This document shows, in pieces, positions 26,987 to 37,259 of a DNA stretch of 64,000 bases. A program made the translations under genes and the position numbers. Under the pieces are notes generated by a model. The model saw only the letters and a list, made by a program, of their open reading frames with translations, was not told where the DNA came from and ran no database searches. Source of the stretch: Candidatus Cloacimonadota bacterium (GTDB lineage Bacteria; Cloacimonadota; Cloacimonadia; Cloacimonadales; WRIO01); the NCBI GenBank assembly GCA_009777575.1, contig WRLO01000003.1, forward strand, positions 1 to 64,000, read 5' to 3'. Within the stretch, counting starts at the first letter, position 1; every line of letters begins with the position of its first letter.

Positions 26987-29047
26987 ATGAAAGACATTTT
27001 AAAACCTATCATTTCTATTGAAAAATTGCAAACACTTTCCAATGAAGCCAAAGCAAGTATTTTGGCTATGACTACTCTCGCAAAATCTGGACATCCGGGT
27101 GGTTCTATGTCATCACTTGATTTATTGCTGGCTTTGTATCATTGCATAAACATTGACCCTAAAGAACCGTTTAAACATGATCGCGACCGAGTAGTGATAA
27201 GTCATGGACACATATCTCCAGCAGTTTATTCAGTTCTTGCAATGCGTGGATATTTTGATTTATATGATGCAATTACCCAATTTAGGCTTGCCGGTAGTCC
27301 ATTTGAAGGTCATGTAGAGCCTTTAGTCCCCGGTGTTGAATGGACAACCGGAAATTTAGGTCAGGGGTTGTCAGCTGCCTGTGGTTTTGCTTTAGAATGT
27401 AGACTAAAGTCTATATCAAATCATATCTACTGTATAATGGGTGATGGAGAACAACAAAAAGGCCAAATAAGCGAGGCAAGAAGATTTGCTGTAAAATACG
27501 GTTTGAATAATCTCACCGCAATTGTTGATTACAATAAAATTCAAATTTGTGGAAATGTAACTGAAATCATGCCTCAAAATATCAAAGCAAATTATGAATC
27601 AGATGGTTGGGGGGTTATACAAATAAATGGGCATGATTATAGAGAAATATTTGAAGCTTTGAATAAAGCTCAAAATATTGATGCACCTGTATTGATTTTG
27701 GCAAAAACTATCATGGGTAAAGGTGTTTCCTTTATGGAAAACAAAGAAAAATATCATGGTATGGCTTTGACAGATGAGGAATTAATGTTTGCTTTTAAAG
27801 ATTTAAACTATATTATCGAATCTGAAAATGAAAAGGACATCAACAAAACATCACCTACAATGCCAGATATTATGGTTGGAAAAGAGAAAAAAACTCATAC
27901 TTTGACGGAACCTGAATATAGAGACAACGGAATAATGCATCGAGAAAAAAGGAAATCTATCAAAGAAAATAAATTGTTTGCGACTTATAATCTTAACCCC
28001 GAGCAGTATATTTTTGATTTTCAAGTAAATAAGGAAAAATACTATGAAAAATCTACCGACAATAGGTCTGCGTGGGGTGACGCTTTAGCTGATATAGCAA
28101 GAAAAAATAAGGACACTAAACGAAATATAGCTGTTTTTGACTGTGATTTGATGGGAAGTGTAAAAACAAGTGAATTTAATAAAATTTTGCCTGAAAACTT
28201 CTTTCAAGCCGGTATTGCAGAGCATCATACCGCAGTATGTGCAGGAGCAATTTCAAAATATGGGATTCAGACTTTTTTTGCAGGTTTTGGGATGTTTGGG
28301 TTGACTGAAGTTTACAACCAACATAGATTGAATGATATAAATTTTACAAATTTGAAAGTAGTTTTAACTCATGTTGGTTTAGATGTAGGAGAAGACGGAA
28401 AAACTCATCATTGTGTTGATTATATTGGTTTAGTTAACAATATGTTTGGTTTTAAACTGATTATACCAGCTGATCCTAATCAGACATATAAAGCTATAAA
28501 CTATGTAGTCAATCAGAAAGGTAATTGGTTGATAGCTATGGGGCGTTCAAAACTTGATATAATCAGAAATGATAATGATGAAGTATTTTTTGGAAAAGAT
28601 TATCTGTTTGAATATGGCAAAGTTGATGTTTTAAAAGACGGTAATGCTGGAACATTATATGTTACAGGCACTTTAGTCAACACTGCGATTAAGGTAGTAA
28701 AAAGACTATCTCTTGAAGGTCTTAATCTCAGATTAGTAAACATACCCTCTCCGCTAGAAATTGACACAGAAGAGATATTAAGAGCTTATAAAACAGGAAT
28801 GATTTTTACTCTTGAAGACCACAATGTTAAGACTGGTTTAGGTGATTTAATTGCTCAAAAAATTGTGGAAGCCATTGGGACACAAAGCTCTAAAAAAGAC
28901 ACTGAGAATATAAACCCAAAAAGAAATTTCAAACTTATCAAATTTGGTGTGGAAAATTATGCTTTTTCTGGTTCAGCTGAAGATGTGTATAAAACTATGG
29001 GACTTGATGAAGAAAGTTTGATAGCGAGAATAAAAAAGGAATTTTGA
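26987..29047 (+). CDS. tkt: Transketolase
   Basis: Thiamine-diphosphate enzyme transferring two-carbon units in the pentose phosphate pathway. The 686 residues cover the full enzyme. SGHPGGSMSSLDLLLAL and the TPP motif (MGDGEQQKGQ at about 150, then IVDYNKIQICGNV) form the N-terminal domain. GIAEHHTAVCAGAISKYG is in the pyrimidine-binding domain. The C-terminal domain has TLYVTGTLVNTAIKV and FTLEDHNVKTGLG. A linker at about 280-350 is longer than usual and poorly conserved. The TAGGAG site supports the start; it follows the M28 gene by 7 bp. Confidence 0.93.
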   Translation: MKDILKPIISIEKLQTLSNEAKASILAMTTLAKSGHPGGSMSSLDLLLALYHCINIDPKEPFKHDRDRVVISHGHISPAVYSVLAMRGYFDLYDAITQFRLAGSPFEGHVEPLVPGVEWTTGNLGQGLSAACGFALECRLKSISNHIYCIMGDGEQQKGQISEARRFAVKYGLNNLTAIVDYNKIQICGNVTEIMPQNIKANYESDGWGVIQINGHDYREIFEALNKAQNIDAPVLILAKTIMGKGVSFMENKEKYHGMALTDEELMFAFKDLNYIIESENEKDINKTSPTMPDIMVGKEKKTHTLTEPEYRDNGIMHREKRKSIKENKLFATYNLNPEQYIFDFQVNKEKYYEKSTDNRSAWGDALADIARKNKDTKRNIAVFDCDLMGSVKTSEFNKILPENFFQAGIAEHHTAVCAGAISKYGIQTFFAGFGMFGLTEVYNQHRLNDINFTNLKVVLTHVGLDVGEDGKTHHCVDYIGLVNNMFGFKLIIPADPNQTYKAINYVVNQKGNWLIAMGRSKLDIIRNDNDEVFFGKDYLFEYGKVDVLKDGNAGTLYVTGTLVNTAIKVVKRLSLEGLNLRLVNIPSPLEIDTEEILRAYKTGMIFTLEDHNVKTGLGDLIAQKIVEAIGTQSSKKDTENINPKRNFKLIKFGVENYAFSGSAEDVYKTMGLDEESLIARIKKEF

Positions 29048-29080
29048 GATAATTTTTCTCGAAACATAAATAAACTATAA

Positions 29081-30997
<1,917 letters not shown>

Positions 30998-31013
30998 ACT
31001 TGGAGATTGAGTT

Positions 31014-31571
31014 TTGAAAACCTTTTTTTTAGTAGCTGGGGCAAATGGTTCTGGAAAGACGACCTTGATTAAAGAATTGTTATACAATTTGCCAGATTTT
31101 TATTTTTTGAACTCGGATGAGATAGCTTATGAGATAGGTGATGATATTGGCATCAGAGCTGGTAAAATTATGTTACAAAAATTTGAGGATTATGTCGCTG
31201 AGGAAAAATCAATTATCATGGAATCAACTATTTCTGGTCGTTTTCATAATAAAATACTAGAAAAAGTGAGTAAGGAGGGTTATAAATCGACATTATACTA
31301 TGTATTTCTTGATTTGGTTGATTTGAATATTCGCAGAGTCGAAAACAGGGTGTTGCTTGGTGGTCATAATGTTCCTATAGATGATATTTATCGTAGATAT
31401 GATAGGAGTTTAAAAAATTTTTGGTCAGTTATGAAAGTAGTGGATAACTGGGAATTGAGATACAGTTTTCAAAATGGATTTGATTTGATAGCTTTTGGAA
31501 ATGACAAAAATGAAGTTATAAATCCTCTAATCTATAAAAAATTTAAGGAGATAAGTCATGCGGACTCTTGA
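31014..31571 (+). CDS. Zeta-toxin-like P-loop kinase
   Basis: A 185-residue P-loop protein starting with TTG (GGAG about eight bases upstream). The Walker A motif AGANGSGKTTLIKEL, then FYFLNSDEIAYEIG and EEKSIIMESTISGRFHNK match the zeta toxin/chloramphenicol-phosphotransferase-like fold; zeta toxins phosphorylate UDP-N-acetylglucosamine. The basic segment NIRRVENRVLLGGHNVP fits the lid. It overlaps the following 79-residue gene by 14 bp, suggesting a toxin-partner pair. It could equally be a benign nucleotide/sugar kinase. Confidence 0.7.
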   Translation: MKTFFLVAGANGSGKTTLIKELLYNLPDFYFLNSDEIAYEIGDDIGIRAGKIMLQKFEDYVAEEKSIIMESTISGRFHNKILEKVSKEGYKSTLYYVFLDLVDLNIRRVENRVLLGGHNVPIDDIYRRYDRSLKNFWSVMKVVDNWELRYSFQNGFDLIAFGNDKNEVINPLIYKKFKEISHADS

Positions 31572-31797
31572 AGAATACCAATTTTCAGAAAAAATTCAAA
31601 AAATAGGGAATGAAGCGGTAAGAAAGGCAAAAGAAGAAGCACAAAAAGCAGGATTACCCATAGCTTATTCTTTAAATGGTAGATTAGTTTTCCAGTTAAC
31701 AGATGGGAGTGTAACAGATGATGTAGAAAAAGTAGATAAAATATATGAGGAGATAAGAAAAAAGTTACAAAATGGAACTACCAGAAAATGTGAGTGA
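31558..31797 (+). CDS. Small partner protein of the zeta-like kinase (putative antitoxin)
   Basis: A 79-residue charged protein (MRTLEEYQFSEKIQKIGNEA start) with an ideal AAGGAG site eight bases upstream, overlapping the kinase gene by 14 bp. The first half is helical with many K/E residues; the second has a short strand pair (GRLVFQLTDGSV) and another helix. Small proteins of this type are often encoded directly after zeta-like kinases. The antitoxin role is inferred from position only. Confidence 0.62.
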   Translation: MRTLEEYQFSEKIQKIGNEAVRKAKEEAQKAGLPIAYSLNGRLVFQLTDGSVTDDVEKVDKIYEEIRKKLQNGTTRKCE

Positions 31798-31844
31798 ATA
31801 TCTAAAATATTTTGTTAATTATGAATATTTTTATCACTATCCCC

Positions 31845-31945
31845 CTCTCCCTTCGTTGCTGGTTCCTCACTTGAAATTCCCCCGAAACAATTCAATTGTT
31901 TGTAAACGGAGCCTCCGCTACTTGAAGGTAGCAACCTCCAATCAT
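31845..31945. repeat. Repeat-type sequence with short inverted segments
   Basis: The stretch contains CGGAGCCTCCG, a run AACAATTCAATTGTTTGT and AGTAGC/GCTACT-like arms. Read on the minus strand, the part with CCGTTTACAAACAATTGAATTG resembles GGTTTTTAAACAACTTAAGTTG at about 52154-52175, near another structured repeat. It lies between the kinase pair and a transposase remnant and has no convincing gene. A possible third short frame starting at 31772 (MELPENVSEYLKYFVNYEYF) would be cut by it. Confidence 0.4.
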
Positions 31946-31947
31946 AA

Positions 31948-32130
31948 ACCAGTATTGTATTATTTGCTTTTATAACAGATGATGCCATACAAAAGTTTTC
32001 CAAGCTACAAGGCAAACGAAGAGCAGAAAATGAATATTTAGCTTACGACAATACTTCTATATCAAGCTTTTCTGAAATTCTAACAAGAAATCTGAAGCAA
32101 GCATGCTATTTTCATTCTTTGTGGCGATGA
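31948..32130 (+). pseudogene. Transposase fragment (IS4/IS1634-like)
   Basis: An open frame without its own start encodes FITDDAIQKFSKLQGKRRA then ENEYLAYDNTSISSFSEILT and stops at 32130. The sequence YDNTSISSFSE resembles the first catalytic-aspartate region (YDxTSISSYSE) of IS1634/IS4-type transposases. Only about 60 codons remain; upstream and downstream parts are replaced by repeat-like DNA. It is the only insertion-sequence trace that I can support here. Confidence 0.5.
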
Positions 32131-32139
32131 GGTATGATG

Positions 32140-32242
32140 AACGATTCAGAGAGTAGCGTAGAATTTGTAAATTTAAATATTGCATTGGATCTAAGATTAT
32201 TCACTTTTTCAGAATGACAAAATATTATTTTATGCGACAGAC
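32140..32242 (-). repeat. TGTCATTCTGAAC-type intergenic repeat
   Basis: Read on the minus strand, the right end begins GAGTCTGTCGCATAAA, followed by TTTTGTCATTCTGAAAAAGTG and later by a CTACGCTACTCTCTGAATCG return arm. A second copy in the opposite orientation lies at 37024-37135 (GAGGCTGTCGCAGAGTG, then TCTGTCATTCTCAACGGAGC). The two enclose the uvrA-rpmB segment. The remaining 32242-32334 sequence shows no gene. Confidence 0.6.
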
Positions 32243-32334
32243 TCAATTTGTATTTGTATGTTGAGAGAAGATTTAAACACACCACGCGGTTTTGTATGGC
32301 AAGAACTATATAGAAGTTATAGATGAAATATTGT

Positions 32335-32931
32335 TTATCTATTTGTTTTATTCCTATAAACTATGAAACCAGCTTCATTGGGTAAATCATAGACTAGGTC
32401 TTTCCCTCTCTCTTTTCCTAGTTTCAAGAGGAAACAAAAATCACCAAAACCAGCAACAATCATAAGAATTCCCCATGTTAACAGGACATTATTTCCTATT
32501 AATAAAGAAATTGCAACAGGAATAATCCCTAAAACAAACATAGGCATGAAAGCACCAATTCGATAATGTTTGATTTTAAGTAATTCTTTACAGTGACAAT
32601 AAGGGGTAAATAATTTTTCTTTAGGCATCATACCAATTTTAACTGATTTAAATTTATTATCTGCAAAGTAAGCAAATGATAAAGCATGAATAGCCTCGTG
32701 AGAAAAGGCTAATATTATGAAAATAATCAAAAATAAATAAGCAGGAAAATAACCTAAATTAAGAATTGATATAAAACTTACTTTCCATATTAATTGATAT
32801 AAAATCACAAATACAGCTCCAACGAGAATACAAAAGACAGCGGCTCCTATATTTAACCAAATTATATTGAAAACTATCTTTTCTTGGTCATAATTATTTA
32901 CTTGTGAAAACTCTGGTATTTCATTTTCCAT
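32335..32931 (-). CDS. DUF3267 putative membrane zinc peptidase
   Basis: A 198-residue protein with about four membrane segments (about 23-45, 55-75, 120-140 and 146-165). FSHEAIHALSFAYFA contains HExxH (His78, Glu79, His82), the metal motif of DUF3267 proteins, which are predicted zincins; a later acidic residue could complete the site. The segment PYCHCKELLKIKHYRIGAFM is also characteristic. Proteolytic activity is not proven for this family. It follows uvrA on the same strand with a 19-bp gap. Confidence 0.75.
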   Translation of the reverse strand: MENEIPEFSQVNNYDQEKIVFNIIWLNIGAAVFCILVGAVFVILYQLIWKVSFISILNLGYFPAYLFLIIFIILAFSHEAIHALSFAYFADNKFKSVKIGMMPKEKLFTPYCHCKELLKIKHYRIGAFMPMFVLGIIPVAISLLIGNNVLLTWGILMIVAGFGDFCFLLKLGKERGKDLVYDLPNEAGFIVYRNKTNR

Positions 32932-32950
32932 GATTATCTCTATAAAAATT

Positions 32951-35779
32951 CTATATTAACTTTTTCTTCAGATATTTTCCAGTAGCAGATTTCTTTTCCA
33001 GAATTATCTCTTCTGGAGTTCCTTTTGCTATTATATATCCGCCTTTGTCACCACCCTCAGGACCAAGATCAATAATATAATCTGCACATTTGACCACATC
33101 AAGGTTGTGTTCAATCACAATGATAGTATTTCCCATATCAACCAATCTTTGTAACACCGTGAGGAGCTTGTTTATATCATCAAAATGTAAACCAGTAGTT
33201 GGCTCATCAAGTATATAAAGAGTTTTTCCAGTGCTTGTTTTCGATAATTCTCTAGCTAATTTTACTCTTTGAGCTTCTCCTCCAGAGAGTGTGGTTGCAG
33301 ATTGACCAAGTTTTATATAATCCAACCCTACATCCAGCAATGTTTGTAGCTTTTTAGATATAGTGGGTATATTTTCAAAGATTTTATGTGCTTGAGAAAC
33401 ATCCAGACCAAGAATATCAGCTATGGAATGGTCTTTATATAAAACTTGAAGTGTTTCTTGATTATATCTTTTTCCTTTACAGATTTCACATGTAACATAA
33501 ACATCAGGTAAAAAATGCATTTCTATAAGTTTTACTCCAGCTCCTTCACAAGATTCACACCGACCTCCTTTTACATTGAAGGAAAATCTACCCGGGGTAT
33601 ATCCTCTAAGCTTTGCAGCTGGTAGCTCTGCAAATAGATTTCGAATAACATCATAAAGTTTTATATAGGTTGCAGGGTTTGAGCGTGGTGTCCTACCAAT
33701 AGGTTGTTGATCAATAGCAATCACTTTGTCAAGTTTTTCAAGTCCTAAGATTTTATCAACCTTACCCGGTTTAACTGTCGCTTTATTCAAATTTGACACT
33801 GCAACTGGCAGTAAAACTTGATTAATCAGAGAGCTTTTCCCTGAACCAGAAACACCCGTTACACAGGTAAATAAACCTACAGGTATATCAATATTGATAT
33901 TTTTTAAATTGTTTTGCTTTGCTCCTACGATTTTGATGAAATCTTTAGATGGGTTTCTTCTATCGTCTGAAAAGTCTATTTTTAACTTTCCTGATAAATA
34001 CATGCCTGTTAATGAGTTTTCACATTTTTGTATATAATTTATGTCTCCATAAGCTATTATCTCACCACCATTTATGCCTGCTCTTGGCCCGAAATCAACT
34101 ATTTTATTGGCAGATTTCATCATGTCTTCGTCATGTTCTACGACAATTATGGTATTTCCTATATCTCGCAAGTGTATCAAGGTATCGATGAGTTTAGAAT
34201 TGTCTCTCTGATGTAGTCCAATGCTAGGCTCATCTAAAATATACATGACTCCTACTAGTCCACTACCAATTTGAGAAGCAAGTCTTATTCTTTGCGATTC
34301 TCCCCCAGAAAGTGTTGGTGATCTTCTATCAAGTGTGAGATAATGTAATCCAACATTTTCGAGAAACCTTAATCTTGCAACAATTTCTTTTAATAAATCA
34401 AAGGCAATTATTTTTTTATTACCAGACAGTTTTAATTGATGAAAAAATTCTAAAGCCTCACTGATTGACTTTTTTGAAATGGATACTATAGTTTCTGTAT
34501 CAATCTTTACTGACACAACTTCTTTTTTTAGTCTTGTGCCATCACATTCATGACACGGTTTGTCAGATATGTATCTTAAATACCACTGTTTCATGTTTTC
34601 TGATGATGTCTCTTTCATTCTTCTTTCTAAAACAGGTATGATCCCTTCCATTTTAGTATTGAATTGGTAGGAAGATCCATCTTTGCTTTCATAATTAACC
34701 TTAAAAGACCTACCCCTTGCACCATATAGTAGCATTTTCTGAACATTTTCATTTAGATCCTGCCAAGGAGTATCAAGTGAAAAATTAAAATTCTGCCCTG
34801 CTGACAGTATTTTTTGATTTGTCCAACCACTTTTTTTGTCACCTAACTTTCCCCAAGGGTCTACTGCACCTTCATTAATTGACAGAGTGGGGTCGATGAT
34901 TATTTTATCAGGATCAAATTCGAGCTTAGTTCCTAACCCATTACAGTTTGAACACATGCCTAATGGTGAGTTGTATGAAAAGTTTTGAGGTATCAAATCT
35001 GGATAACTAATTCCACATTTAGCACAAGCATTGTGTTCAGAAATAATTTCTTGTCTTTTTTCGTCTGTAAAGTCAATTTTCACAAGCCCGTTAGTGAGTC
35101 TTAAACATGTTTCTATTGAATCAGTTAGTCTTGTATGGATATTCTCTTTTATCACTATTCTATCGACAATCACATCGATATTGTGTTTATATTTTTTATC
35201 TAAACTTATATCCTCTGTCAAATCACGAACTTGACCATTTACTATGACACGAGAAAAACCATCCTTACGAAGTTTTTCAAATTCATCACGATGTTCTCCT
35301 TTCCTGCTTTGAATAAGAGGTGCCAATATTTGTATTTTTGTTTTTTCTGGAAGTTCCATTAAATTTGAAACTATCTGGTCAATACTCTGTGAAGCCACTT
35401 CGTCTCCGCATTGATAACAATGTTGAACTCCAATACGAGCAAAAAGTATTCTTAAATAATCATAAATTTCTGTGACGGTTCCGACTGTTGAGCGAGGATT
35501 TTTGCTAGCTGACTTCTGATCAATAGATATAGCGGGGGACAAACCCTCTATGTAGTCTACTTTAGGTTTTTCCATCAAACCTAAAAATTGTCTAGCGTAA
35601 CTAGACAAAGATTCCACATATCTTCTTTGACCTTCAGCATATAATGTATCAAATGCTAAAGATGTCTTTCCAGAACCGGACACACCAGTGAAAATTATTA
35701 ATTCGTTGCGTGGTAATTCTAAATCTATATTTTTTAGGTTATGCTCTGAGGCACCTTTGATGATAATTGAATTCTTCAT
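32951..35779 (-). CDS. uvrA: UvrABC excision nuclease subunit A
   Basis: DNA damage-recognition ATPase of nucleotide excision repair, 942 residues, normal length. It has two ABC ATPase modules: Walker A GVSGSGKT near residue 32 and again in TCVTGVSGSGKSSLINQVL in the second half, each with a signature LSGGESQRIRLA or LSGGEAQRVKLA and a VEHD or IEHN switch. Zinc-finger cysteines are visible in CAKCGISYPD / CSNCNGLG and GRCESCEGAG / CEICKGKRYN. It lies upstream of the DUF3267 gene on the same strand. No SOS operator could be identified. Confidence 0.97.
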   Translation of the reverse strand: MKNSIIIKGASEHNLKNIDLELPRNELIIFTGVSGSGKTSLAFDTLYAEGQRRYVESLSSYARQFLGLMEKPKVDYIEGLSPAISIDQKSASKNPRSTVGTVTEIYDYLRILFARIGVQHCYQCGDEVASQSIDQIVSNLMELPEKTKIQILAPLIQSRKGEHRDEFEKLRKDGFSRVIVNGQVRDLTEDISLDKKYKHNIDVIVDRIVIKENIHTRLTDSIETCLRLTNGLVKIDFTDEKRQEIISEHNACAKCGISYPDLIPQNFSYNSPLGMCSNCNGLGTKLEFDPDKIIIDPTLSINEGAVDPWGKLGDKKSGWTNQKILSAGQNFNFSLDTPWQDLNENVQKMLLYGARGRSFKVNYESKDGSSYQFNTKMEGIIPVLERRMKETSSENMKQWYLRYISDKPCHECDGTRLKKEVVSVKIDTETIVSISKKSISEALEFFHQLKLSGNKKIIAFDLLKEIVARLRFLENVGLHYLTLDRRSPTLSGGESQRIRLASQIGSGLVGVMYILDEPSIGLHQRDNSKLIDTLIHLRDIGNTIIVVEHDEDMMKSANKIVDFGPRAGINGGEIIAYGDINYIQKCENSLTGMYLSGKLKIDFSDDRRNPSKDFIKIVGAKQNNLKNINIDIPVGLFTCVTGVSGSGKSSLINQVLLPVAVSNLNKATVKPGKVDKILGLEKLDKVIAIDQQPIGRTPRSNPATYIKLYDVIRNLFAELPAAKLRGYTPGRFSFNVKGGRCESCEGAGVKLIEMHFLPDVYVTCEICKGKRYNQETLQVLYKDHSIADILGLDVSQAHKIFENIPTISKKLQTLLDVGLDYIKLGQSATTLSGGEAQRVKLARELSKTSTGKTLYILDEPTTGLHFDDINKLLTVLQRLVDMGNTIIVIEHNLDVVKCADYIIDLGPEGGDKGGYIIAKGTPEEIILEKKSATGKYLKKKLI

Positions 35780-35871
35780 TCTTTCCTATATTTTTGTGTG
35801 TATTCGTTTCTATTGTAAAATAAACAGAAATTATGTTTTTTCGTAACTCATTATAAAATAACAAAATAAAA

Positions 35872-35949
35872 TGGTCGGGATGACTGGATTTGAACCAGCG
35901 ACCACTTGAACCCCATTCAAGTACGCTATCCGGACTGCGCTACATCCCG
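35872..35949 (-). tRNA. tRNA-Pro (anticodon GGG)
   Basis: On the minus strand the sequence starts CGGGATG and ends CATCCCG-A-CCA, giving a seven-pair acceptor stem with encoded CCA. The anticodon arm is CTTGA-ATGGGGT-TCAAG with anticodon GGG, which reads CCC (and CCU by wobble) proline codons. The T arm has GCTGG-TTCAAAT-CCAGT-type pairing and the D arm contains AGCGCAGTCCGGATAGCG. The acceptor sequence CGGGATG is typical of bacterial tRNA-Pro. It lies between uvrA and rpmB. Confidence 0.95.
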
Positions 35950-36112
35950 ACTCATAGTGTCATAAAAAAAATTAAGCTATTTTTGGCAAGATATATTTTT
36001 GATTTTAATTTTGAGAATAAATTAAAATTTGTATAAAATATCTGTCAAATCTTTAAACTATTCAATATCTTGCTTAAATTTGGTTATAGTTTTGAACTAT
36101 CCTAAGTATCAG

Positions 36113-36304
36113 TTAAACAACCTTCTTTATTTTGTTTGTTTTCAAACATGATGTACATATCTTTATACCTCTAATAACACCATGAATTTCTGCTCTCATC
36201 TTTTGTAAATTTGGATAATATTTACGTTTTGTGGCATTCATTGCATGGCTTCTATAATTTCCATTAAGAGGTCCTTTTCCGCATATATCGCATATTCTTG
36301 ACAT
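36113..36304 (-). CDS. rpmB: 50S ribosomal protein L28
   Basis: A 63-residue L28 protein. MSRICDICGKGPLNGNYRSH and the C-terminal ICTSCLKTNKIKKVV are typical; the CxxC pairs (CDIC and CTSC) suggest the zinc-binding form. On the minus strand an AAAGGACGG ribosome site precedes the ATG, and a TTGTCA box with TTTTATGG about 16 bases later lies 40-75 bp upstream (about 36342-36372), a likely promoter. It stands alone, with tRNA-Pro and uvrA downstream. Confidence 0.95.
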   Translation of the reverse strand: MSRICDICGKGPLNGNYRSHAMNATKRKYYPNLQKMRAEIHGVIRGIKICTSCLKTNKIKKVV

Positions 36305-37023
36305 TTTTTACCGTCCTTTCAAATTCTTCAAAGAACCATAAAAAAAAAAGAGGTTATTTTGACAAGATTTTTTTTAAAATCAATATATATTTTTTTCATA
36401 ATGATGTTTTCAGAAATATTGCCAAAGTGGTTAGTTTGAGTATATATATATAGCGTAAGTATTTTAAAATATAGAGTTATGGTAGATTTCAGTCTTCGAA
36501 AAAGTTAAAGTGTTCAAGATACCAATCTTTTTTTATGTATTAAATTTACCCTTCTAGGTTCATTAGCAAAAAACTATTGCTAGTGATTTTATCTGTTAAG
36601 ATAATAAGGTCATACAGACCATGCATGTAGGGAGTTATTTTTAGATTGATTATAGTTGAAAAACTCAATCTTATGCATTTTGTCTAACCACAGCTATATT
36701 TTCGATCTCGATTATTTAAATATAATTTACCAATCAATGAAAGTAAATCTATCGATAAACCATTAATTAGTTAGATTAATGATGAAATTTATAGTTGTCA
36801 TCTTTTAATAATTCCAGAATACGATGGAAACATTCCTGCGCCACTTGTCTTTACCGATACATTCATGCACATAGTTTAGATTAATGTCAATCCCAAATCT
36901 ATCAGCACCAGCATGACAGTATTGGTTGATTATCAGCTTGCTTTCTTGGTCATTAAATTACAAATTGTTAATTCAAAATAAAAATTCTGGATCTTTTATG
37001 CCATTTTTATTTAGATGTATAAT
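36305..37023. other. Long gap without a recognisable gene
   Basis: Apart from the rpmB promoter region at the left end I see no gene with a start, ribosome site and family pattern. A minus-strand open stretch at 36805-36957 encodes CHAGADRFGIDINLNYVHEC and then FWNY-stop, without a start codon; it looks like a gene fragment, but I do not recognise it. The A/T-rich character and scattered stops suggest decayed DNA, with the adjoining TGTCATTC-type repeat on the right. Confidence 0.4.
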
Positions 37024-37135
37024 AGAGGCTGTCGCAGAGTGAAAAAATTCTGTCATTCTCAACGGAGCGAAGGATTTCAATTACTTTGAAATTTATAGAG
37101 TTATAATATCTTTGCTTCGTTCAAAACAACAAGGA
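37024..37135 (+). repeat. TGTCATTCTGAAC-type intergenic repeat
   Basis: The copy begins GAGGCTGTCGCAGAGTG and continues TCTGTCATTCTCAACGGAGC, GAAGGATTTC, then an inverted return arm TTTGCTTCGTTCAAAACAAC. It is related to the inverted copy at 32140-32242 and, in its core, to 48517-48568. Such TGTCATTCTGAACGAAGTGAA-type sequences are common non-coding repeats in many environmental genomes; no function is known to me. Confidence 0.65.
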
Positions 37136-37189
37136 ATACCTGTTATATGACGATCTATAGAATGATAATATTTGATTTTTAAATTTTTA

Positions 37190-37219
37190 TTGACAAAAAA
37201 ACTTAAAATAAAATTGTTG
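37190..37219 (+). promoter_or_regulatory. Putative promoter of the first esterase gene
   Basis: TTGACA (37190-37195), a 16-base spacer and AATTGTTG (37212-37219) lie about 40 bp upstream of the start codon at 37260. Same architecture as 46281-46310. Confidence 0.5.
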
Positions 37220-37259
37220 AAATAAATTAAATTACACAAGAAGAAACAAGGAGTAAACC

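Noticed and set aside
31772-31975. Short frame after the putative antitoxin as a complete gene
   Set aside because: It lacks its own ribosome site and most of it lies in repeat DNA; at best it is a truncated gene, so it is only mentioned with the toxin-like pair.
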